Positions 17,422 through 27,196 are shown, numbered from the stretch's first letter. The stretch: 64,000 nt of DNA from PRS1 sp965250265 (GCA_965250265.1 CBDFNO010000011.1:124001-188000), one strand, 5' to 3'. Translations and numbers: made by a program. Notes: generated by a model from the sequence alone, not told the origin.

Positions 17422-19848
17422 ATGATACAAATAAATTTATTTATTAAATCAAAAAATAGAATTTTTTTAGCCATCATTCTATTATCCTCAATTTTATTTT
17501 CTTGTAAAAAATCAGATAGTAGCAAAAGTATTTTACAAATCGAAGGACTTCAAGAATCAGTTGAAATACTAAGAGACAAATGGGGTATTAATCATATTTA
17601 CGCTAAAAATCAAGAGGATTTATTTTTTGCTCAAGGTTATGCGGCTGCAAAAGACCGTTTGTTCCAATTTGAAATCTGGAGAAGACAAGCTACCGGAAGT
17701 GTTGCTGAAATTTTAGGAGAAAGAGAATTAAAAAGAGATATTGGCACGAGGCTATTTAAATATAGAGGTGATATGACCCAAGAAATGAACCATTATCATG
17801 ACGATGGTTCAGATATAATTACTGCATATACAAACGGTGTCAATGCCTATATAGAAGAAATTTTAAGTACTCCTGAACTTCTTCCAATAGAATTCAAAAT
17901 ATTAGATATCGTTCCAGAAAAATGGACGACAGAAATTGTAATTTCAAGACATCAAGGGCTATTAGGAAATATTGGTTCCGAATTACAAATAGGACGTGCA
18001 GTAGCAAAAATAGGAGCAGATAAAGTAAAAGAGTTAACTTGGTTTCATCCGAAAAACCCAGATATTAATATAGACCCAAGTATTAATAAAGAATTATTAT
18101 TTGATGACATTTTAGAACTTTACAATACATACAGAAAATCTGTAAAGTTTAAAGAAACTGATGTTTTAGAAAAATATAGAAAAACAGATAAAGTCACTGC
18201 ATTATTACAAATGAATGAAGGTGAAAATGATTCATTGGCAATTGGAAGTAATAATTGGGTTGTAAGCGGTAATTTAATGGAAGACGGTAATACTTATATG
18301 GCAAATGACCCACACCGTACAATCGCCGTTCCTTCGCTACGCTATATGACACATTTAGTCGCTCCAGGCTGGAATGTTATAGGTGGTGGCGAACCAGAAA
18401 TCCCTGGTATTTCAATTGGCCATAACGAATTTGGTTCTTGGGGACTTACCGTTTTTAGAACCGATGGAGAAGATTTGTACGTCTATGATTTAAATCCAAA
18501 CAATACCAATCAGTACAAATACAATGGTGATTGGATTGATATGCAAGTAATTACTGAAACTATAAAAGTAAAAGGTCAAGATGATAGCCTAGTTGATTTA
18601 TATTATACACAACATGGTCCAGTAACTTATATAGATAAAGAAAATTATAAAGCTTACGCTGTACGTTGTGCATGGTTAGAGCCAGGAGGGTCGCCATATT
18701 TAGCTTCTTTACGCATGGACCAAGCCAAAACTTGGGAAGAATTTAGAGAAGCATGCAACTATAGTCATATACCTGGAGAAAATATGATTTGGGCAGACAA
18801 AAAAGGGAATATTGGATGGCAAGCTGTTGGTATTGCCCCTGTTAGAAATAATTTTAGTGGCCTTGTACCAGTTCCTGGAGATGGGAGGTATGAATGGGAT
18901 GGCTATTTACCAATTATTGAAAAACCTAATGCATATAATCCATCTAAAGGATTTATTGCAACCGCTAATCAAAATGTAACTCCTGAAAGTTATACACATT
19001 GGAATGCTGTTGGATTTTCATGGTCTGACCCTTATCGTGGAGAACGTGTAAATGAAGTATTAAGTTCCGGCAAAGAATTAACCATGGAAGATATGAAAGC
19101 CCTACAAGTGGATTATCTATCAATTCCAGCTCGTATTTTAACACCCCTTTTAGAGCATATCGTTTTTTCTGGCAAACCTGCCAAAGCTAAAGAATTGCTA
19201 GCCAATTGGGATTTTAAATTAAATCCAAATTCTGTTGAAGCAGCTATTTACGTAGCTTGGGAAAATGAAATAAAGCAATTGGTCAAAGCCAAATTTATTC
19301 CAGAATCTGTGCGTAAGTACATTCCAAGTATTCAAATGAAAAAAATAATAGATTGGATTACTAGTCCAGATTCAAAATTTGGAAACAATGTAATTTTAGG
19401 TAGAAATGAATTTTTAAGTAACGCGTTCGTTAAGGCTATTAATAATTTAGAAAAACAACTTGGCGAAGACATAGAGAACTGGCAGTACGGTCAAGAAAAA
19501 TTCAAGCATACCTATATGATGCATGCATTAGGAAATTCTGTTAAAAGAGAGATAAAAACAAAATTAGATCTAGGTCCTCTACCTCGTGGTGGCAATGCTT
19601 ATACCCCAGGATCCACAGGTGGCAACAACAAACAAAGTAGTGGCGTATCATTTAGAATGATAATAAACACAGGAGATTGGGATGCAGCCATTGGCACTAA
19701 TAGCCCAGGACAATCAGGTAATCCAGACAGTCCTTTTTACAGCAATTTATTTGAACCTTGGGCAAAAGATCTATACTTTCCAGTTTATTATTCAAGAAAA
19801 AAAATAGATTCTGTTTTAGTTAAAACAACAATCTTAAATCCAAAATAA
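17422..19848 (+). CDS. Penicillin acylase family (Ntn-hydrolase) lipoprotein
   Basis: 808 residues. A lipoprotein signal with lipobox LFSC puts the lipidated Cys at 28. The small alpha chain (EILRDKWGINHIYA, FFAQGYAAAKDRLFQ) precedes the autoprocessing site: G275/Ser276 in IGSNNWVVSG, the N-terminal nucleophile of the beta chain. Downstream motifs NDPHRTIAVPS and GNNKQSSG fit the family. These enzymes hydrolyse amide bonds of beta-lactams or, more often in nature, acyl-homoserine lactones and other N-acyl compounds. The protein is probably anchored in the envelope. It heads a plus-strand series but has its own -7-like box and a 58-bp gap to the MOSC gene. Confidence 0.92.
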   Translation: MIQINLFIKSKNRIFLAIILLSSILFSCKKSDSSKSILQIEGLQESVEILRDKWGINHIYAKNQEDLFFAQGYAAAKDRLFQFEIWRRQATGSVAEILGERELKRDIGTRLFKYRGDMTQEMNHYHDDGSDIITAYTNGVNAYIEEILSTPELLPIEFKILDIVPEKWTTEIVISRHQGLLGNIGSELQIGRAVAKIGADKVKELTWFHPKNPDINIDPSINKELLFDDILELYNTYRKSVKFKETDVLEKYRKTDKVTALLQMNEGENDSLAIGSNNWVVSGNLMEDGNTYMANDPHRTIAVPSLRYMTHLVAPGWNVIGGGEPEIPGISIGHNEFGSWGLTVFRTDGEDLYVYDLNPNNTNQYKYNGDWIDMQVITETIKVKGQDDSLVDLYYTQHGPVTYIDKENYKAYAVRCAWLEPGGSPYLASLRMDQAKTWEEFREACNYSHIPGENMIWADKKGNIGWQAVGIAPVRNNFSGLVPVPGDGRYEWDGYLPIIEKPNAYNPSKGFIATANQNVTPESYTHWNAVGFSWSDPYRGERVNEVLSSGKELTMEDMKALQVDYLSIPARILTPLLEHIVFSGKPAKAKELLANWDFKLNPNSVEAAIYVAWENEIKQLVKAKFIPESVRKYIPSIQMKKIIDWITSPDSKFGNNVILGRNEFLSNAFVKAINNLEKQLGEDIENWQYGQEKFKHTYMMHALGNSVKREIKTKLDLGPLPRGGNAYTPGSTGGNNKQSSGVSFRMIINTGDWDAAIGTNSPGQSGNPDSPFYSNLFEPWAKDLYFPVYYSRKKIDSVLVKTTILNPK

Positions 19849-19906
19849 ATATTGCTTATTATAAAATAATAAATTCAAAATTAAAGATTTTTGATACCTT
19901 TATTCC

Positions 19907-20545
19907 ATGCAAATAATTTCCACCAACATTGCAAAACCAAAAACAATTACGCTTAACGGAAAGCAAGTCACTACAGGCATTTATAAAAAGCCTGTAAGCC
20001 ATCCAATTTATTTAGAAAAAGAGCAAGTAAATGGCGATGAGATTTCTAATAGAAAAGTGCATGGTGGCGAGTTTAAAGCCTGTTATCTTTTTTCAGCAGA
20101 TTATTATCCATATTGGGAAAACCTCTATCCACATTTAGAATGGAATTGGGGAATGTTAGGTGAAAACTTAACGGTTAAAGGACTAGATGAATCTAAAATA
20201 TTTATTGGAGATATCTATAAGATAGGAACTGCTTTAATACAAGTAACACAACCCAGAGAACCTTGCTCAACATTTGGAACTAAAATGGGTTCTCAAGGTG
20301 TCTTAAAACAATTTATAGCACATGGTCATCCTGGAACTTATGTTCGTGTATTAGAAGAAGGTTTCGTTAGCGTTAATGACACTTTTAAACTTGTTAAACA
20401 AGTCAAAGACAGCATATCTGTAGCTCAATTATTCAATTTGTATTATGCTAAAGAGAGAGATCAAGACCTTCTAGCTCTGGCTATAAATAATGAAGCGCTA
20501 CCTATGAAAAAAAGAGAAAAATTAAAAACTTTTATTACTTTTTAG
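19907..20545 (+). CDS. MOSC domain protein (YiiM-like)
   Basis: 212 residues. The MOSC beta-barrel spans about 20-165, with KVHGGEFKACYLFSADYY, WGMLGENLTVKGL and the conserved cysteine at 120 in QPREPCSTFG. A C-terminal 3-alpha extension (about 170-212, VAQLFNLYYAKERDQ) matches the YiiM architecture. YiiM relatives use molybdenum cofactor to reduce N-hydroxylated compounds such as 6-hydroxylaminopurine; that function is inferred from family membership only. The MFS transporter gene starts 12 bp downstream, so the two are an operon. A TACCTTTA box ends 4 bp before the ATG, suggesting a leaderless message. Confidence 0.9.
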   Translation: MQIISTNIAKPKTITLNGKQVTTGIYKKPVSHPIYLEKEQVNGDEISNRKVHGGEFKACYLFSADYYPYWENLYPHLEWNWGMLGENLTVKGLDESKIFIGDIYKIGTALIQVTQPREPCSTFGTKMGSQGVLKQFIAHGHPGTYVRVLEEGFVSVNDTFKLVKQVKDSISVAQLFNLYYAKERDQDLLALAINNEALPMKKREKLKTFITF

Positions 20546-20557
20546 TAACAAGATAAT

Positions 20558-21781
20558 ATGTCCAACCCAGTTTCGTTAGGTCTTAAAAAAAATTGGAGAC
20601 AATTCACCATTTTAGTTATTGTAAATGCTTTTGTTGGTGGCATGGTTGGTTTAGAACGAAGCATCTTTCCTGAATTTGCTGAAATTGAATTTGGAGTTGC
20701 TTCAAAATCTGCTATTCTTTCTTTTATTATTGCTTTTGGTATTACAAAGGCTATAGCTAACTATTTTACTGGAAAACTGGCTAATCGTTTTGGTCGTAAA
20801 AATTTGTTAGTTTTCGGATGGATAATTGCACTTCCAATTCCATTCATTTTAATTTATGCTACACACTGGAACTGGGTAATTTTTGCTAATGTTTTATTAG
20901 GTATAAGCCAAGGATTTACCTGGAGCAGCACTGTTGTGATGAAAATAGATTTGGTAGGTGAAAAGGACAGAGGACTAGCAATGGGACTTAATGAATTTGC
21001 AGGTTATTTTGCTGTAGGAATAGTGGCTTTTTTAACAGGTTTAATTGCAGAACATTATGGTGTTACTCCTTATCCTTTCTATTTAGGTATTGGAATTTCA
21101 ATAATTGGTTTAGTAACAACATTACTTTTTGTAAAGGACACGAGACAATTTATGCAAAAAGAAGCCATTACTACTAAAACCGAAAAACTCAATAACATTT
21201 TTGTGGAAACCTCATTCAAAAATAAAACCTTAAGCTCTATTACTCAAGCAGGATTAGTAAACAATCTTAATGATGGTATGATTTGGGGATTACTACCAAT
21301 CGTTTTAATAACTCTAAATTATAATTCGGAAAATATCGGAATTATAGCAGCTATTTACCCAACAGTTTGGGGTTTAGGTCAATTAGTAACAGGAAAAATG
21401 TCTGATGTTTATTCCAAAAAAGCAATGCTATTTTGGGGAATGCTTTTACAAGGCATCGCAATACTTTGCTTGCCTTATAGCTCCGAATTTTATCAATTGG
21501 CTATTATTTCTACTTTATTAGGAATTGGAACAGCCATTGTCTATCCAACATTTTTAGCCACCATTGCAGATGCTACTGTTCCTACACAACGTGCAGAAAG
21601 CATTGGTACGTTTAGACTTTGGAGAGATTTGGGTTATGCTATTGGTGCTATTATTTCGGGTATTACAGCTGATTTATTTGGTATTGAATACGCTATTTTA
21701 CTCATAGGAGGTATTACAATACTATCATCTATTGTAATTAAAATCCGTATGCCAAAACATATTTCAACCAAAATTAATTGA
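20558..21781 (+). CDS. Major facilitator superfamily transporter
   Basis: 407 residues with twelve predicted membrane segments in two halves and a cytoplasmic linker (about 195-225). The MFS loop 2-3 signature appears as GKLANRFGRKNLL (about 73-85) and its second-half copy as GKMSDVYSKKAML. It probably exports or imports a small solute by proton antiport or symport. It is co-transcribed with the MOSC gene 12 bp upstream; export of a toxic N-hydroxy compound would fit that pairing, but this is only inference. Substrate specificity cannot be read from the sequence. Confidence 0.88.
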   Translation: MSNPVSLGLKKNWRQFTILVIVNAFVGGMVGLERSIFPEFAEIEFGVASKSAILSFIIAFGITKAIANYFTGKLANRFGRKNLLVFGWIIALPIPFILIYATHWNWVIFANVLLGISQGFTWSSTVVMKIDLVGEKDRGLAMGLNEFAGYFAVGIVAFLTGLIAEHYGVTPYPFYLGIGISIIGLVTTLLFVKDTRQFMQKEAITTKTEKLNNIFVETSFKNKTLSSITQAGLVNNLNDGMIWGLLPIVLITLNYNSENIGIIAAIYPTVWGLGQLVTGKMSDVYSKKAMLFWGMLLQGIAILCLPYSSEFYQLAIISTLLGIGTAIVYPTFLATIADATVPTQRAESIGTFRLWRDLGYAIGAIISGITADLFGIEYAILLIGGITILSSIVIKIRMPKHISTKIN

Positions 21782-21859
21782 CAATTTTACTGTAACCAAT
21801 TCACCCATTGGGCGTCATATAAAAAAGTCGTAATTTTAAACCAACCAACAATTTAAAAA

Positions 21860-23512
21860 ATGAAAACACTACAACAATTAAAATCACAATCTCTTTTAAT
21901 CATCTGTTTATTATTTGTAGCAATAGGTTTTTCGCAAACTCTTGAAGAAAACATAGATCAATTATTAGAAGCTAAATACAAGCCAAACGAGCCTGGAGCA
22001 ACTGCATTAATTTATAAAAATGGTGAAGTTATATATAGAAAAGCATTTGGTAATGCCAGCCTTGAATTAGGTATAGCAATGACACCAGAAAATGTGTTTG
22101 AGATAGGTTCAATTACAAAACAATTTACATCAATTTCCATTTTAATGCTTATGGAACAAGGAAAGTTGAATTTAAATGATGAAATCACTAAATTTATTCC
22201 TGACTATCCAACAAACGATAAAACAATAACTGTTCATCATTTATTAAACCACACTTCTGGCATAAAAAGCTATACAAGCATGGAAAGCTTTATGAAAAAT
22301 GCTCGTGTTGATATGACTCCAACCGAGTTGATTGATGTTTTTAAAAACGAACCAATAGATTTTGATCCTGGTGAAAAATTCCTGTACAATAATTCAGGAT
22401 ATATTCTTTTAGGTTACATTATTGAAGTTGTTTCTGAACAAAGCTATGCCGATTTTATTGAAAAAAATATTTTTGAAAAATTAGGAATGTCCAATTCATA
22501 TTATGGCAGTATGTCTAAACTCATAAAAAACAGAGCTTCTGGTTATCAAGATAGAAATGGATATATAAATGCAGATTATTTAAGCTTAACTTTACCTTAT
22601 GCAGCAGGTTCGCTAATGTCTAATGTAGATGATTTACTAAAATGGCAAAAAGCACTTAATACGAATCAATTAATTACTCGAGCGAATTATGAAAAAGCTA
22701 TTCATGGATCTTCACTCAATGATGGCGAACATATAGGTTATGGTTTTGGTTTACAAGAAGGAGATATTAATGGCTCTGTGAGTATTTCTCATGGAGGCGG
22801 AATTTTTGGGTATACCACACAAGGCATTTATTTACCTCAAGAAGATGTGTTTGTTTCTATTTTAACTAATTGTTCTTGTAATTCCCCAGGAGGTGTTGCA
22901 AACAAAATTGCTGCATTGGTTATCGGAAAGCCATTTCCAGATATTAAAGATTCCATTACTTTAACTGAAAGTGAACTTCAAAAATGGACAGGAGCATATC
23001 AATTTGAAGATGGAGTAGTTAGATTCATCTCAGTAAAAGATGGGAAAATATTTAGTCAAAGAGAAGGTAGTACAGTTTTTCAAATCTATCCAATGGCTGC
23101 CGATACATTTATTTTTGAAGAAGGAAATATAACCTATAATTTTTCTGTAAAAGACGAAAAGAAACAAGCCAGTTTTAAAAACGGAGGAAACAAATCTGTT
23201 GGTGTTGAAACAGATAAAAAACCTGAACCAGAAAAAGTAGCAATTACAGTTGATGCAGATATACTAAATCAATATATAGGTAAATATGAGTTACAACCAG
23301 GATTTGTAATTGAAATAACTACTAAAGGAAATCAAATTTTTGCTCAAGCTACAGGACAAGGTCAAAATGAAATTTTTGCAGAAACGGAAGCAACCTTCTT
23401 CTTTAAAGTTGTACCTGCTAGTATAGACTTTAATAAAAATGACAACGGTGAAGTTACAAGCATAACCTTACACCAAGGTGGACAAAATATGGAAGCCAAA
23501 AAAATTGAGTAA
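21860..23512 (+). CDS. Serine hydrolase, beta-lactamase/class C family
   Basis: 550 residues with a signal peptide (cleavage after about residue 25, IGFSQ). The penicillin-binding/beta-lactamase core has SxxK at Ser84-Lys87 (GSITKQF), YxN at Tyr176-Asn178 (LYNNSGY) and HGG at 311-313 in place of KTG. It is followed by a C-terminal extension of about 190 residues that looks like two related beta-rich repeats (each with LQKWTGAYQFE- or LNQYIGKYELQ-like starts). Such proteins act as D-amino-acid peptidases or esterases in the periplasm more often than as true beta-lactamases. The next gene begins 20 bp downstream, so they may share a transcript. Confidence 0.9.
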   Translation: MKTLQQLKSQSLLIICLLFVAIGFSQTLEENIDQLLEAKYKPNEPGATALIYKNGEVIYRKAFGNASLELGIAMTPENVFEIGSITKQFTSISILMLMEQGKLNLNDEITKFIPDYPTNDKTITVHHLLNHTSGIKSYTSMESFMKNARVDMTPTELIDVFKNEPIDFDPGEKFLYNNSGYILLGYIIEVVSEQSYADFIEKNIFEKLGMSNSYYGSMSKLIKNRASGYQDRNGYINADYLSLTLPYAAGSLMSNVDDLLKWQKALNTNQLITRANYEKAIHGSSLNDGEHIGYGFGLQEGDINGSVSISHGGGIFGYTTQGIYLPQEDVFVSILTNCSCNSPGGVANKIAALVIGKPFPDIKDSITLTESELQKWTGAYQFEDGVVRFISVKDGKIFSQREGSTVFQIYPMAADTFIFEEGNITYNFSVKDEKKQASFKNGGNKSVGVETDKKPEPEKVAITVDADILNQYIGKYELQPGFVIEITTKGNQIFAQATGQGQNEIFAETEATFFFKVVPASIDFNKNDNGEVTSITLHQGGQNMEAKKIE

Positions 23513-23532
23513 ACTATTTTACTCTTAATAAC

Positions 23533-24705
23533 ATGAAAACCAAATTTTCAATAGTTTTTTGCTTCCTTTTTGTAACTACTGGATTTGCTCAGGATAGTAT
23601 TTTTAACCGACTTGCTTCCAATAATCTTAAAACATTTTCTTATAGTAATAATAGTTTTAATGGCGAAGGATGGGATTTTATAAAAAATGAAGTAGCCGAA
23701 GCGACAAATGTATTGGTTGGTGAAGACCATTTTTCGAATGAAATTCCAAAATTTATAAATGCAATAGCAAGTAGTACTAAATTTGACAATTTTTATATAG
23801 AGGTTGATCCTTATAGTACTGCTATATTAAAAAAGTCTATTCTTAAATATTCAAAACAAGAACGTGAAAGATTTAATTCAGAATTCAGTGATCTTTTTTC
23901 TTTTTATGCTTTGAAACCAGAGTACGAACTATTATGTAATATCGTAGAATCTGGAGTGAATTTATTAGGATCCGATCAAATAGTAATGTATGCTGATCGA
24001 CTTATTTTTCAAGACATTGCTAAAAGGTCAAGCAATGAAAAAGCTAAAGAAATTTACAATTACATTAGCAAACAATCTAAATTACATTTAGAGGCTTTTT
24101 ATTTAAATCCGCAATTGCCGATGTATTTCATGACTTCAGAATTTGGGTTACAGCTAGAAAAATTAGATGCATTAGAATTAAGTACAAAAGAGGATTTAAT
24201 ATTGAAAGATATGCAAAGATCTGTTATCATTTATAAAGAAAGGAGTCATAAAAAAAGAGTGAATCTTATTATGAATCAATTAATGAAAGACTATCCTATT
24301 TGGAATCACAATAGAACTTTATTTAAATATGGTGCTAATCATCTCACCAGAGGTGAAAGTTTTTTAGCAAATTTCGATATTGGTAATTTGGTAGCCAACA
24401 TTACCGAAAGCAATTATCAGGAATCATATCATATAATGATTGTTGGAGAAAGCGGAATGTTAGGCTCCCCTTTTAAAACGTTTCCTCCAAATCCAATAGA
24501 TTCCGAAACAGGTTTTTATTTAAAACATTTAAAACCCTTCTTTACTATAACTGAAGGCAAAGAATGGCATGTCTTTGATTTGAAGCCTTTGCAGAAAGAA
24601 ATTGAAAAAAATCATTTATCTGTATCCAATTTAAACTTGCTGAGAACAATCAAGGGGTTTGATACCCTTGTTATCATTCCTGAAGTAACTGCAGCAAAGT
24701 TTTAA
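23533..24705 (+). CDS. Secreted protein of unknown function
   Basis: 390 residues. A clear signal peptide (MKTKFSIVFCFLFVTTGFAQ) indicates export. The mature part is mixed alpha/beta. An early motif, VLVGEDHFSNEIPKF (about 61-75), and a later FKYGANHLTRG (about 262-272) resemble the Glu/His-bearing loops of the erythromycin esterase/ChaN-type fold, but I cannot confirm that relationship. The gene follows the serine hydrolase by 20 bp and has no promoter box of its own, so it is likely the second gene of an operon. Stop is followed by an AT-rich 95-bp gap before the next gene. Confidence 0.7.
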   Translation: MKTKFSIVFCFLFVTTGFAQDSIFNRLASNNLKTFSYSNNSFNGEGWDFIKNEVAEATNVLVGEDHFSNEIPKFINAIASSTKFDNFYIEVDPYSTAILKKSILKYSKQERERFNSEFSDLFSFYALKPEYELLCNIVESGVNLLGSDQIVMYADRLIFQDIAKRSSNEKAKEIYNYISKQSKLHLEAFYLNPQLPMYFMTSEFGLQLEKLDALELSTKEDLILKDMQRSVIIYKERSHKKRVNLIMNQLMKDYPIWNHNRTLFKYGANHLTRGESFLANFDIGNLVANITESNYQESYHIMIVGESGMLGSPFKTFPPNPIDSETGFYLKHLKPFFTITEGKEWHVFDLKPLQKEIEKNHLSVSNLNLLRTIKGFDTLVIIPEVTAAKF

Positions 24706-24800
24706 ACTCTAATATTAAACTTAATACACTTTAACCATACTCAAAGTTAAAATCATTTTTTTATTTTAAAGTCAGTATCTTTCCAATAAATTAACATTTA

Positions 24801-26120
24801 ATGCAGAACGATTATACAAAACCAGAGTTTAAAAAACTACTACAAAAACTACAAGAAGAAAGCTGGCAACTTGAATTACTAATCTCTGGGTTTGCTATTT
24901 TTGGGTTGTTTACAGCTATTCCATTACTTACTGAAAATTTTAATGATGCCCAAAACAGTCAGCAAATTTACAAATTTGTAGTTTTATTAATTGCACTTAT
25001 ATCTTGTTCAATATTAATTTTCAATTTATTACTTCATGTTTTGCTACGTGGATTATGGATTGGTGCTTTAGGCTTACGTTATGTTTCTGGAGATATTGAT
25101 TATGATAGTTTAAAATACAGTCAGAAATTTACCAAATATCTTAAAAGAAAAGTAGGCTCTTTTGATAAATATATTGGCACGTTAGAAAATTACTGTAGTG
25201 TGATTTTTGCAATTTCTTTTTTACTTATTTTCTATGTATTGGCAATTACCTTCACTATTCTAGCTATTACTTTAATTGCAACTCAATTATTAGACAATGA
25301 CGACTTACCAAATTGGTTGTCTAAAGGTGTTGGCATAACACTTATGGTATTCTTGGTTTTTGGAATGTTTTTTACTTTAATAGATTTTATTACACTAGGT
25401 TATCTTAAAAAGAAAAAATGGACTTCAAAAATTTATTTTCCTATATATTGGGTATTTAGCTTTATTACCTTGTCCTTTTTGTATAGACCACTTGTTTATA
25501 ATTTTTTAGATAATAAGTTTGGCAAACGATTAAGTTTTGCATTAGTACCTTTTTATATTTTAATAACTTTAGGTACTTCTTTAAATTATAATGTTTCAAA
25601 TTATTTTGGTACTGACATGACTTCAAATGATTTTGTAGCTAACAATAATAACTATGAGGATTTATTAAATAAGGAAAATGGGTTTATAGATGATGTAGCA
25701 ATTCAATCAAAAGTTATTTCAGATAATTATGTAAAAGTTTTTGTTTTATATTCTGAAAATATAGAAAATCGCATTTTTGATTTCAACCCATTATTAAAAC
25801 CTGAAGAAGACAGTCGAGGATTAAGAACAGGAATTAATTTTGGCTCTAATATAATTATTAGTGAAAGAGATAGTTTAAGACGAGTTTACTTAAAAACATT
25901 TAATGATATTTATTCAGTTAAAATAGATACCATAAAGTATGAAACTGATTTTATTTTAGCACATAGTAAAAACGATAAATTAGGTTTTGAAACTTATGTA
26001 AGTACTAAAACTTTAACAGAAGGTAAACATCTTTTGCAAGTTAATCGTAAAAGAATCAGAAAAGGTGATACAACAAATTGGAATGTATCTAAAATCCCCT
26101 TTTGGTATTATAAAGATTAG
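24801..26120 (+). CDS. Multi-pass membrane protein of unknown function
   Basis: 439 residues. About six hydrophobic helices lie in the first 255 residues (for example LLISGFAIFGLFTAIPLL at about 23-40 and two long ones between 118 and 152), then a soluble C-terminal domain of about 185 residues rich in charged and beta-prone stretches, possibly periplasmic. No family motif is recognised. A TATCTTTC box at 24776-24783 fits a promoter. The gene is convergent with the putative anti-sigma gene and their stop codons interlock (TAG on plus at 26118-26120, TAA on minus at 26117-26119), so there is no room for a separate terminator. Confidence 0.75.
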   Translation: MQNDYTKPEFKKLLQKLQEESWQLELLISGFAIFGLFTAIPLLTENFNDAQNSQQIYKFVVLLIALISCSILIFNLLLHVLLRGLWIGALGLRYVSGDIDYDSLKYSQKFTKYLKRKVGSFDKYIGTLENYCSVIFAISFLLIFYVLAITFTILAITLIATQLLDNDDLPNWLSKGVGITLMVFLVFGMFFTLIDFITLGYLKKKKWTSKIYFPIYWVFSFITLSFLYRPLVYNFLDNKFGKRLSFALVPFYILITLGTSLNYNVSNYFGTDMTSNDFVANNNNYEDLLNKENGFIDDVAIQSKVISDNYVKVFVLYSENIENRIFDFNPLLKPEEDSRGLRTGINFGSNIIISERDSLRRVYLKTFNDIYSVKIDTIKYETDFILAHSKNDKLGFETYVSTKTLTEGKHLLQVNRKRIRKGDTTNWNVSKIPFWYYKD

Positions 26121-26530
26121 TATTCCAATCTTTTATCAAAATAATGCTTCATCATAGGTATTTGTACAAAAAATAACAATCCACATAACCCAATAGCATA
26201 CATAAAGGTTTTAGAAATAGTAATTCCCGAAATTGCTTCAGTCACTTTATTATTAGAGATTATGCTATAGTCAACATTGTCAAACCATCCTAATCCTTCC
26301 AATCCACTTCCAAAAATTCCATAAGACAAACTACCAATTACTAAAATTGAAATTATGAGCCACGCTTTTTTTGAAATTAAAGGTTTGTAAACGGTTATAT
26401 GACTTATAGCTGAAGCCTCAACTTGTACCATAACATTGGCAGTAAAATCTAATGATGGTGATTCCAGTGATGACGATTGCATTACTTTTTTCGCCAATTT
26501 ATCTAAATGCTGTTCTGTATGTTCCTTCAT
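26117..26530 (-). CDS. Small membrane protein, probable anti-sigma factor for the adjacent ECF sigma
   Basis: 137 residues from the ATG at 26530 (an in-frame TTG at 26539 is less likely). The N-terminal half is cytoplasmic and charged (EHTEQHLDKLAKKVM...), then come two membrane helices, KAWLIISILVIGSLSYGIF (about 78-96) and MYAIGLCGLLFFVQIPMM. It overlaps the 3' end of the sigma gene by 32 bp, which couples translation. A short cytosolic domain plus membrane helices encoded directly after an ECF sigma factor is the standard layout of an anti-sigma factor, but no zinc-binding HxxxCxxC motif is present, so the role is inferred from position. Confidence 0.6.
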   Translation of the reverse strand: MKEHTEQHLDKLAKKVMQSSSLESPSLDFTANVMVQVEASAISHITVYKPLISKKAWLIISILVIGSLSYGIFGSGLEGLGWFDNVDYSIISNNKVTEAISGITISKTFMYAIGLCGLLFFVQIPMMKHYFDKRLEY

Positions 26531-27098
26531 AACTTTCAATTATTTCTGGTTCTAATTGCTTTTTTAAAATTGTTGCCATTTTTTTTCGGCTTCTAAAAAG
26601 CTTCACTTTTACATTGTTAGGTTTTAAACCTATAATTTTTGATATTTCGTCTAAAGATAGTTCTTCAAAATAATATAAGGTTAAAATAAAACTATCTTCA
26701 CTTGGTAACAACTCTAAACAGTTTTTAATAGCTTGCTGTTTTTCTTGTTCTTCAATTTTGTCTAGAGCATTGTCTAAAGTTTTTACTTGATGCTCTGTAT
26801 ATTCGTCTATAGTAACAGTACGTTGTTGACGCTTATTTTTTTTCAATCGATCTAAACAAGTATTATAAGCAACTCTATAAATCCAAGTCGAAAATTTTGA
26901 GTCGCCTTTAAACTTTGTTAAAGATTTATAGACCTTAATAAAAGTGTCTTGTGAAACCTCTTCGGCTTCTTCCTTGTTTTTTACCATTCTTAAGGCTAAA
27001 GTAAATACCAAATCCTTATAACGATCTACCAATAATGTAAATGCATTGGTATCTCCGTCTAATATTTTGTTTATATAAACTTGATCGTTGGTGGTCAT
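26499..27098 (-). CDS. ECF-subfamily RNA polymerase sigma factor
   Basis: 199 residues. Region 2 (about 20-90) has DLVFTLALRMVKNKEEAEE and STWIYRVAYNTCLDRLKK, which bind core polymerase and melt the -10. Region 4 (about 130-185) has LTLYYFEELSLDEISKI followed by a helix-turn-helix, LKPNNVKVKLFRSRKKM, for -35 recognition. It recruits RNA polymerase to a small regulon controlled by a signal relayed through the overlapping downstream membrane gene. A TGTAACC -35 element lies upstream and an identical element drives the divergent gene at 27242, so it probably autoregulates and activates that neighbour. Confidence 0.93.
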   Translation of the reverse strand: MTTNDQVYINKILDGDTNAFTLLVDRYKDLVFTLALRMVKNKEEAEEVSQDTFIKVYKSLTKFKGDSKFSTWIYRVAYNTCLDRLKKNKRQQRTVTIDEYTEHQVKTLDNALDKIEEQEKQQAIKNCLELLPSEDSFILTLYYFEELSLDEISKIIGLKPNNVKVKLFRSRKKMATILKKQLEPEIIESYEGTYRTAFR

Positions 27099-27107
27099 CT
27101 GTTACTT

Positions 27108-27134
27108 TGACTATATATATATTGTTTGGTTACA
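27108..27134 (-). promoter_or_regulatory. ECF-type promoter of the sigma factor gene
   Basis: On the minus strand TGTAACC (27128-27134) is followed after 16 bp by GTCA (AGTC one base earlier). The -35 is identical to that of the divergent promoter at 27170; the -10 is less perfect than CGTC. Confidence 0.5.
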
Positions 27135-27169
27135 CATTTTTGTAAAAAAATAAAAAAAATGTAAAAAGA

Positions 27170-27196
27170 TGTAACCATATTCAAAAAGCTGTCGTC
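27170..27196 (+). promoter_or_regulatory. ECF-type promoter of the DUF6249 gene
   Basis: TGTAACC (27170-27176), a 16-bp spacer and CGTC (27193-27196) match the classical ECF layout of an AAC-bearing -35 and CGTC -10. It lies 45 bp before the ATG and faces the ECF sigma gene promoter, with 35 bp between the two -35 elements. Confidence 0.65.
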
